A stretch of 64,000 nt of DNA. Source: Drechslerella dactyloides. Taxonomy: Eukaryota; Ascomycota; Orbiliomycetes; Orbiliales; Orbiliaceae. Location of the stretch: assembly GCA_020064725.1 (NCBI GenBank), contig JAGTWJ010000001.1, positions 2,728,001 to 2,792,000 of the forward strand, given 5' to 3'. The notes under the pieces were generated by a model, which saw only the letters and a list, made by a program, of their open reading frames with translations, had not been told where the DNA came from and ran no database searches. Each line of letters begins with the position of its first letter. Position 1 is the stretch's first letter. Below are positions 55,805-64,000 of the stretch, piece after piece. The translations under genes were made by a program, and so were the position numbers.

Positions 55805-58800
55805 ATGTTTACTGTCCAGAATCAAAATAAGTTACCGCCATCAATACTTTAGTGACGTTCAAGAAGGAAGAAGAGGATACATGCGAGTGTTACACAGGCT
55901 AGACACCGGCGTTGTGCGTATGTGGGTTGCATTGTATTGGGGGGTCGTTCATCCACTTACTGTCGATGCGGCAATGCTGGACAGGCTTCTTTTTTTAATA
56001 TACTTATATATACTTCTACTCTTCCCTCTTCCTCGCGACTAACTCTCCTGTCAAAAGAGTGTGGATGTTCTGAACAAGTTCAGAAACAGTTGGAGATGTT
56101 AAAAACTCGAAAAGGCTGCTAGGACGCCAGTGTGAAAGTTGAAACAACGAAAGAACAAGCAAGAAAGAAGAATCAACGCAGCAGCCTCTCGACTGTGGGG
56201 AGAAGAAGCAGGATTGTCACGATGCCGAGCTCATCACCATCGGGAAATCAGAACCCAAGTCCAATTTTCCTGGTTGGTAGACGCTCCTGTGCAGCAGTGA
56301 GCAAAAATCCGGCTCCCGCTCTCCGCCGTCGAGAGGTACCCTTTATATATTGAAAGGGAGGGAAAGGGAGGTTTCTGGTGCGTTGGCTGGAGAGAAACAG
56401 CTTGAGGAGGGAAGAGAGGAAGGGGAGGTTTCCACCGATCGAAAGTACCATAAATACCGGCGAAAGGCAGCGGGCCCCTCGTCGGCCGGCCGTGGTCTGG
56501 TGTGGGTGGTACTTGTGCTTGCACTCGTCCGGACATGCATCATGCATGTACCTCGTAACGTACGTACAGACGTCCAGCGAAAGACTCATGCTTCCCTTTC
56601 CCGCTTTCTTTTTCCCACGCGGGGGGTGGAGAAATGGGCAAACGAACGCTAAATCCTGTTCTGCCACAAGATCTCTCCTTCGTCCTGGTGCGGACCATCG
56701 ACCGACGACATCCCTGTCGCTTTCCACGGCCGGGATTCGCATCCCATGAGGCTTTTCATCTCCTCAATTACCATTCCGTTTCCGGAAAACTAATTGACCC
56801 TCGCATGGCAGTCGAACGATTGGAGCTCGTCCGAAACTTTACCAACCGAAAACCTGTCGCCAGCAAGCAAATCACACTCTGCAGCGACGGTGCGTTCGGA
56901 ATAGAGTGCACCGCCGAACCAGAGGCACAGCGGATAAGTGAAAGCGTGGGGATCGATTATCATGCGAGTCGAATGGAAGCTGCCAGCACTGGCCAACGGA
57001 CAGTCCTAGGCGACAGAATGCTCGCCTCTGAACTGGGAGTGCTGCACCTGCAGCTGGCTGCTGAGGCGCTACCTGTCGACGCGCATCATGCCTCGTACTG
57101 GTACCTGCGGGGGGAACAGATACATTTCGTTAAGAGTATACGATTGCGAGATGAAAGCATGCAGCCTTCCACTGCGAATTCCACGCTGCGGTTTGCTCCT
57201 GCTGTCATGTCACCCCAGCTACTGGCCCGATGCGTCTTACAAATCCTGCCGCACGGAGCATGCCACCCCTCTCGTCGCGCAGGGGAGGACGGAATATGTC
57301 TGCGCGTCCTCGTCCGAAATAGAAATCGCCGAAGGATGGAACGCGAAAGCACATGATGACCGGGGTGCTGGTTCTTCGCTGATGCAATGAATGCAATTGC
57401 CCAGACACGGGTGAGCCATGATAGTGGGTCTCTCTGCATCCAACTCGCAACATTCCGAAAAGCTCATTACTCTATCGAAACCCGGTTTAATCTGGCTCTT
57501 TGTCCGAAACATCTCACGAACGTCCAGGCTTCGACAGCAGCAAAGTTGGTGTGGGACGGCGGGCGAATCAACCAGAACCGCAAGCAAGTGCAGCTCGGAC
57601 ATTGCAAGAAGGCGGGCGCATTAATTGGGCGGACACCACGTTTTCTGTTCCGATACTTCCCAACTTGCAGACGAAGCGAACCAACAGGGCGAGGAATGTG
57701 CCGGGGTCAGCCTCAGGTCAATTTCCAAGCCCGGCCCGCCAAGAGAAGAGGACGGCCGGTGTGGTCACATGAAGCCGTGTTTGCCGATCGCGTTCGAGCG
57801 CGTCTCCTTTTTCTCCTTCTCGTGGCGTCTTTCAGGCTGCAGCGGTGGTGAGATCAGGAATGAGGACACGGGAAATTGAATGCACTGCAGGCCGCATTTC
57901 TCATTTCTTTGCCCCCTTCCCCTGGCCCCTCATCAAGGATCTTCTCACACCATGCAGCGGAGCTTTTGGCGGAATCCGGTACATCGAGACGAGCCTGTCT
58001 TGCTTGCTTGCTTCTCAGCGATCCTCTCAAATCTATTTCCGACGAGGGGCATATTTTCCCCTCAGGAGCGAGTCTATGGTCTCTATTTGGGTCGCGAAAT
58101 TACATCAGCATGGTGTTTCTTTCAGCCTGTCTGTCGTCGGATATTAATCCGGCTTCCCAAGCTGCCGGGCGAGTCAAAACTCGAGCGTCATCATGCAATG
58201 CAATGGCGTTCTCGCCACTGACCCAAATGATGACGGGTGGGGACAAGTCCATGACCAATCCAGCAGCTCCTGAGGGGTGCAATTACACTTCCAAAAGAAG
58301 TTAGTTGCGTGATCGATTACACGAGGTCCGAAAGTTGTAGTGGAGCGGGATATATCATATTTTCGGGCTAACTCGCATGCATCGAGTTGCAAGTTGGAGT
58401 CCAGGCCAGGCCCAAGCTTAACAAAAGGTATCTCGTAAATGGCGTCGCATCCAGCTGCATGCGTCGATGCGCATCACCGTTATCCAGGAGTACATACATA
58501 CACGGCTGACCAATCGAAAAATACCACGGTGTTCTCTACTCTCCAACGATTGATCGAAAGCAGCTTGTAGGTGACCGAGCTCGCCACTGGCTCGCTAAGT
58601 GACCAACAATTGAGGTCTTCCTAGCTATCGACAGCTATACGTGCAGCAGATTGGGGGTCGTACTCGCCTCAATTATTTTGTACAGTACTCCACTGTTGAA
58701 AGTGTGCTCGTAGCTTCTCAGGCCAAATCTGCAGGTCCCGGCTACCTGGTAGTGCATCCTATTCGTTTTCCTGTGGCGAATGCCCGCGGGGCGCACCTCC

Positions 58801-59732
58801 CATTGACCAACCGAATGGCGTTGGAGGCACAAGTGCAGGGACAGGTGCCGTTGACGCTACCTGGATCTCGCTCGGCCAGTGATCCGACGCCAAAAGAGCA
58901 CCGGGGCGATTCGGGTCTTCCGTTTGATATCACAGAATTACTAATATCAATGTCGATAATTGGATTGAGCAGTTGGGGGTTTGCAACGTTTGCTCGTGGA
59001 TGACATTTGTTGCGCGGGACAGTGCATCCATGTTTATTTGCGTTGTTTATACAGTCCTCGCAGCTGGTCTCGATCTCGCGAGCCAGCTCCAGGTATCAGA
59101 TCGCACGAAGTACAGTCCTTCGAATTCACGCCTAGGGCCACGGAGCGCTACAACGATACGTTCGACGCGGAAATTCAATTGATATCGCAAACGAGAGGGA
59201 AATCTAGGCAACGGTACCACGATGAAGGCTTGTATTTTGGTGTCCCACCTTTAAGTCATCGGGTTCTCCAAGGACCGGCCCAATTAGCTCTGTCGTTTAC
59301 CCTCCGGTGCGTATGCTCCCAAGCCAAGCGGCCTAGCCATTACCCCTTGCCATCTCTTCCTAAGTTAAATGTGGGACATCAGAGAGGCGAAGTCCCGAGG
59401 GGAAGCAATTGCTGGGCACCCCGATTTTGTTCGGCGACGTTGGCCATATAAAGCGACTCGACAATGTACAGCATCGGGCAAATCAATTATGTGCGTCTGT
59501 GAGCGCTCATACGGCTCAAGCACGGTAAGTTTGTTAGAATGTTGTTCTTCAATCGGGTATTATATCTATATATACATATATAGTATACCGTTAGTCTCTG
59601 TTGAAATAAAGAGAGAGAGAAAATCCCTTCTCCCCTGCTTCAAGGTCTAAAGGTTTATGTATGTACCCGAGAACTGGTAGGTGTGAGTTTGGCTGACATG
59701 ATATCATCGATCGAAATGTAGGAGGCGAGTCT
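55805..59732. other. 3.9-kb gene-poor region
   Basis: Left part is the promoter/leader of the 54395-55804 gene, with a TTTATATATT tract at 56340-56352. A plus frame from ATG 56634 to 57356 (240 codons) lacks any recognised motif and is not called. A segment at 58956-59031 recurs at 60544-60620. Confidence 0.45.
58956..59031 (+). repeat. Direct repeat, copy a (copy b at 60544-60620)
   Basis: Both share aattggattgagcagttg and gctcgtggat with small gaps, and weaker matches follow (ggacagtgca versus ggacatgca). The copies flank the ORF at 59733. Confidence 0.6.
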
Positions 59733-60143
59733 ATGAAGAAGTTCCAGGGACGTCACAATTACCAGCTAGTCCCAACTACCACGGACTGGGGGTTATACGA
59801 TTCCTGTTGGAGTGCGAGAGGTATTAATATTTTGGAAACACACATGCGTATACCTGGTGACGTGAGCTATATCCACGCGCCAACAGGCTCCCCGAACATA
59901 CAGCCGAGTCCAAATATCCCGCCTCCAGGGTCTCCCCCCACAACTTCCGTTCCCAACTCGGGCTGCGGAGATCCAAGATACTTCCCAGCGGAAATGGTCG
60001 GTCGAAATCGAAATGTTGATCAAGATCCAGCACAGCTGCCACCAAATTCTGCACCTTGGGCTCGTGTCGACAGCTACGGAAGACCACTCATACCAAGAGC
60101 GAAACCGTCACTACGAAGTCGCATCGCCAATATGTTCAGATAG
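59733..60143 (+). CDS. Possible small proline-rich protein
   Basis: An open frame of 136 codons from ATG 59733. The middle is Pro/Ser/Asn-rich (SPNIQPSPNIPPPGSPPTTS) and the tail is basic (SYGRPLIPRAKPSLRSRI). A GT..AG pair at 59821-59886 bounds a 66-nt in-frame segment without stops; splicing it would give 114 residues and join AR-G-SPN. Upstream, an ATG at 59657 with a possible intron into the same exon uses a different frame. No family recognised. Confidence 0.35.
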   Translation: MKKFQGRHNYQLVPTTTDWGLYDSCWSARGINILETHMRIPGDVSYIHAPTGSPNIQPSPNIPPPGSPPTTSVPNSGCGDPRYFPAEMVGRNRNVDQDPAQLPPNSAPWARVDSYGRPLIPRAKPSLRSRIANMFR

Positions 60144-60671
60144 AGCACACTGATCATACGATCGCAGCCGCTCCTATCCAAGATTCCCCCCCAAAAGAAC
60201 CAGGATACGCAATTGGCTGGTTACATTGGATAGTGATTTTTCTAAGACAATCCTCGAGCTAAGTAGAAAATATGCGCTTTTACCTGTTGCAAAATTCGTT
60301 CTCTCTGTACTTGATCATACTGATACCCGGGAGACAAATACTGTCTAATTACTATTCATTCATGGATATATACACATTCGTTAATGCAAAGTTAACGCTG
60401 GCTTGCTTTGCAAAAAAAAAAAAAAAAAGAGTAAAAGGAAACGAAGTATAATGTTTAATGTCTAATTACCGATATAAACACTTGACTACTTTTCATAGGC
60501 AAGTTGTGGACATTTTCGGTGTCGACCTTTTTATTCCTTGGTCAATATCGTGAATTGGATTGAGCAGTTGGAGGTTGCTCGTGGATAAACAAACATTCAT
60601 AGCCGTTGGGACATGCAACAAGCTCGCTAACAGCAGCAACACAAATCAGCAGATAGTAGACACCGCACGCT
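60144..60671. other. Intergenic with poly-A run and repeat copy
   Basis: A17 at 60412-60428 and the repeat copy at 60544-60620; otherwise nothing seen. Confidence 0.5.
60544..60620 (+). repeat. Direct repeat, copy b
   Basis: Partner of 58956-59031, about 1.6 kb away, same orientation. Confidence 0.6.
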
Positions 60672-62441
60672 CTACGACGTCTCCACAGCCGCCTGCTGGC
60701 CAGCCTCCGCAGCTACCTCTCGCCGATGGTGAGACCAAGACCCGAAAGACAGCCCGCGCGACCTGCCGCCCGCCATCACGGAACTACGCCTCTCGACCGC
60801 CTGCTGCTCGCTCAGAACCCCCCTCCTCCTCGCCCACCGCTCTCGATCCTCCCTCGCAATCGCCGCCACCTCCTCCAGCTCCGCGGCATCGGGCTCCCAC
60901 GTCACGTCCAGCTGGAACATATCCGGCAACCGCAGCTTCTTCTCGCGACAAATCTCGTAGTACGACGTCAGCAGGAACGGCTGCATCAGCGTCGGCAGCA
61001 GGTCCTTCCCGCTGAAGACGACGTCTTTGCTGCCCATCAGCCGTCCCATGTGGCGGAGCCACTGCTTGACCGTCGCGTCCGAGTGTTCCCACATCATCAT
61101 GCCGGGGAACACTTGCCGTTTCGCCTTGGCGTTTGCGACGACGCGCGGGCTGGAGGCGTCGGTGAGCGCGCGGGCGAGGTCGGCGCGGCTGGCGAAGAGG
61201 TGGACGCCGGATGTGCAGCGGGGGTTGCATTCGATTGCGACGAGGCGGGCGTCGGTTTCGGGGTGTAGCGGGTTCGTGCTACCTTCGATAAAGTCGAACG
61301 CCAGCTGGAATGCCCCCGTCACGCCTGTATAATAATCGTAAACCTAGGTTAGCCTCTGCCGTAGTTCATGTGGGTAGGTGTATGGATGGGATAGATGGAA
61401 GGATGGGGCTACCTTCGAGCCCGAGTTCGGTGGCGACGTCGCTCACGTAGTCGAATATGCCCTGATGCTCCACGCTTCTAAAGTACACGCACGAGCTGCC
61501 GTCAATCGTCTCGAGGACCTTGTACAGCGAGAACGCCTGCACCTTGCCGTCCCGTATCACCGAGTACGAGCAGTACCTATACCATCCCACCATCAGCACT
61601 GTCCCAGAAATCCATACATGTATATATAGATGGATGGATGGATGGTTCGCTCACCTCTCACCGTACACCCACTCCTGCGCAATCCACTTCCTCCCGGCGC
61701 CGATATCCAACTGGTCAATCCGCATCCCCTTCCCCAGTTCCACCTCCCCCGCACCGCCCTTCAAATGGAACACGTTCTGGGACGCCCGCCCGAACACCGG
61801 CTTGAGCACATACTCCACCCTCCCGTCCGCCAGCCCGGGTAAGCCCCGCACATCCTCCGCGCTCTCGCACAGATAATGCACGGGCACACCGAGCCCCAAT
61901 TTCTGCACCCACTGCGAGAACTCCCATTTATTGTGCAGCCGCAGCAGTATATTCTTCGGCGGCGCGAGCAGGCGGGTTAGTATTTCCGGGTCCGTTGCGC
62001 CGGACAGGTGGATTATCTCCTCGTGCATGGGGATCACGAGGTCGATGTTCTGGCTGCGGATGATGGAGGCGACGGCGGCGCGGTAGCCGGATTGGTTGTC
62101 GTGCGGTGCTGGGGCGCGGAAGGACTGTCGGACCGCATTGCTGAATTTGCCGACGTGGTCTGTGTATTATAGTATTTACCATATCAGCCTGTGCACGCGA
62201 TAAAGTAAGCATCGAGCTAGGAGGAATATATAGCTTCTAGCTCTGGGAAGATATCATAGGAGGGGGTAATACAGTGCATGCAGTCGACGACGTAGACGGT
62301 GTGTCCACACTTCTTGAGCTGCCGGGCGAGGTCCAACGTCACGGGGAACCGCCCGTTCGTCAGCAGGATATTGAGCGACTCGCCCGTCAACGGCCGCCGC
62401 CTCGCCCGTATCCTGAAGTTTGGCGTGCACGTAAAGCTCAT
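60672..62441 (-). CDS. ATP-grasp family enzyme
   Basis: Exons 62441-62273, 62159-61655, 61576-61413 and 61324-60672 encode 496 residues. The N-terminal pre-ATP-grasp region has LNILLTNGRFPVTLDLARQL and HTVYVVDCMHYHVGKFS; the latter appears when the intron is taken from gtatta at 62272. IDLVIPMHEEI follows. ATP-grasp features: NKWEFSQWVQKLGLGVP, then YVLKPVFGRASQNVFHL (ATP-binding Lys and loop), then the acid/Asn metal site VAIECNPRCTSGVHLF. The family is that of carbamoyl-phosphate-synthase-like carboxylate-amine/thiol ligases; uncharacterised fungal members of similar length are common. It probably joins a carboxylate to an amine using ATP; the substrate is unknown. A TATA box lies about 150 bp upstream. 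Confidence 0.85.
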
Positions 62442-63663
62442 CAAGGTTTGTTTTATGATGATTGATATCGAGTATTCTCGAAGTTTGTTGGTAAGTTGTA
62501 GTCTGATGTGAAGGGAAGGTAACGTTAAATTGAGGAATTACGAGTCGTACGTAAATTATAAAGTTAGGTGCGACAGGAGCTAGCCGGGGCTATATAACTA
62601 CGAAAAGCAGAGTGAAGTCATGATTCACACCCACCTATAATACATCTCAGGCCCTATCATATGCCACGAACCATGTCCGCGTAGGAACCGGCCGGGGCCG
62701 TTATAATGTAGCAGTTGTGTGATAATTTGCCCATCGATAGGATATAAGTACTTACCAATTAACTGGCCGGCTTCAAGGAAAATACAGTGTCACACGACAG
62801 TCAAACCACGCAGTATCCGTCTAGCAGCCATGATGTAACTCGCACGCCCGCCTAGAATAACAGTTACATAAGCGAAGACTCCGTTCGAGCATTCTCAGCG
62901 CAGCCTGGACGATGCGCCTGCCGGCAGTTCGCGGACGACAAACAGGACCCAAGTATCGATTGCAAACGCACGTCACCACCGTCCGATCGCCGTATGCATT
63001 CGCTGAACAAGCCGAACTAGCTGGTGGGTGCACAGATCACCTTTTCCGTCCACTTTTAATCAGCCAATCGAATACTCCATGCGCCCGAACGAACAGCGGA
63101 ATCAATTTCCGGAGCGCACGCTACTTAATACGTTCCGGGGAAATTTATGATTCTAGCGCAGTCGGTTACAGGCCAACACACGGATCTCGTTGCATTTCCA
63201 TCTCATGTGTCGAGTGAGCTAAACGGAGCTTGGGAAGGAGAGACAGATGGGCAGGCACACGACGGATTCAATGCATTCTATAAGCCTTATGATTTAATCG
63301 TGTAACGCCCCACACTGCTAACTACATGAACAGTGGACGACAACCTATCAACACCTGCCCTCTAGCAGAATGCGAACTAGCGCCATATAATGCACATGCG
63401 TCCTTCTCTCTCTTTCACCTCGGTGCAAGTACTGTAAAGCCACTGCAGGCCAGACGCCCGTAAGGATAAATTCCATCTCATAAAAACCTGTAGCCATATA
63501 TGCGCCGCACGATCGATAAACACGTTCAATGAAATCGCCTGATACAGTCAGGTCTCTGGCGAATAATGATGGTAAAGAAATCAACAAGTAAAGTCAAGGA
63601 AAGCGGGTCAAGAGATGTAAGTAAGAAACACATGACGGGCAGTAAGTGGAACGGAATGAAGCA
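62442..63663. other. Intergenic region
   Basis: About 1.2 kb with the ATP-grasp promoter at left and the 3' side of the last gene at right. No other feature seen. Confidence 0.5.
62590..62596 (-). promoter_or_regulatory. TATA-like box of the ATP-grasp gene
   Basis: TATATAG on the minus strand, about 150 bp upstream of the ATG. Confidence 0.4.
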
Positions 63664-63987
63664 TCAGGATTTCTTCTTCGCAGGCACGCGCAAGGCGGGA
63701 TTGAAGCGACGGAGATATCTCGGATCGATGAACCGCGATATTTCCTCCATCGACAGCAGCCGCTGAGGGCGCGCGCCGAAGATGAGTCTATCCAACTCTT
63801 CCACAGTGGGCTCAGCAGCGGTCGACGGTTCTTCGCCGGATTCATCTGCAGCGTCTGTATCCATGGAATCCGGGGCGGTGGCTCCACCGTTGGATGAAGT
63901 ATTGGCGGTGGTGTTTTCCATGTCTTCCAACTCGTCGTCGTCGTCATCGTCATCGAGTCCTGCGAATCTCACGACTTTTCTCGGCAT
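63664..63987 (-). CDS. Small acidic protein, unknown
   Basis: Single exon, 107 residues. It opens MPRKVVRFAGLDDDDDDDEL, is acidic and Ser/Thr-rich in the middle, and ends in an ordered, basic block (EELDRLIFGARPQRLLSMEE, ISRFIDPRYLRRFNPALRVP, AKKKS). The C-terminal block looks like a conserved short linear interaction region. KVVRF near the start fits an RVxF-type motif, though weakly. I do not recognise the family. The ATG lies 13 bp from the window edge, so an upstream exon cannot be excluded. Confidence 0.6.
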   Translation of the reverse strand: MPRKVVRFAGLDDDDDDDELEDMENTTANTSSNGGATAPDSMDTDAADESGEEPSTAAEPTVEELDRLIFGARPQRLLSMEEISRFIDPRYLRRFNPALRVPAKKKS

Positions 63988-64000
63988 TTGCGTACTCTGA

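Noticed and set aside
56634..57356. 240-codon plus frame with an ATG
   Set aside because: No domain, membrane or signal features and no splice context; could be chance, so mentioned only in the intergenic entry.

Overview
The window is eukaryotic nuclear DNA from a filamentous ascomycete (Pezizomycotina). The signs are short introns (about 50-220 nt) with GT..AG ends and gctaac/gctgac branch points, widely spaced genes on both strands, and fungal family content: a Ctk3-type CTD-kinase subunit, an Nrd1/Mrn1 four-RRM protein, a Ddr48-type stress protein, a CBM1-GDSL secreted esterase, an F-box-like protein and fungal effector-type kinases. I cannot place it below class level. There are no rRNA genes, credible tRNA genes, CRISPR arrays or intact transposons. 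Exon borders were set by hand from splice signals, reading frame and family similarity, without transcript data.

Layout. 1-9.4 kb: a 3'-truncated PRCC homologue divergent from a saccharopine-dehydrogenase-like oxidoreductase, an epoxide hydrolase, an arylamine N-acetyltransferase homologue lacking its catalytic cysteine, and CTK3. 10.0-14.5 kb: two tandem genes pairing an N-terminal PD-(D/E)XK nuclease-like region with a C-terminal protein kinase. Copy 1 keeps the nuclease residues but has a frameshift in the kinase; copy 2 keeps the kinase but has lost the nuclease residues. A fragment of the CTK3 3' end lies between them and may mark the duplication. 14.5-18.9 kb: gene-free DNA with pyrimidine tracts, probably promoter and long leader of the Nrd1/Mrn1 gene. 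22-23 kb: DDR48-like gene. 27-28.6 kb: HSL-type esterase.

29-38.6 kb is a compact housekeeping block: RRP45 (exosome), RDS3 and CWC15 (spliceosome), cytosolic asparaginyl-tRNA synthetase with a Gcn4/CPC1-type site, a pinin homologue, MED22 and a Lys/Ser-rich nuclear protein. With PRCC at the left edge, several genes here act in mRNA synthesis and processing, though nothing shows co-regulation beyond shared divergent promoters.

39-64 kb is sparser and more accessory: a multi-pass membrane protein, an F-box-like gene inside diverged direct repeats, a CBM1-GDSL esterase, a Cys-rich single-pass surface protein, an uncharacterised protein with a possible PP1-docking motif, a proline-rich small ORF between repeat fragments, an ATP-grasp enzyme and a small acidic protein at the right edge.
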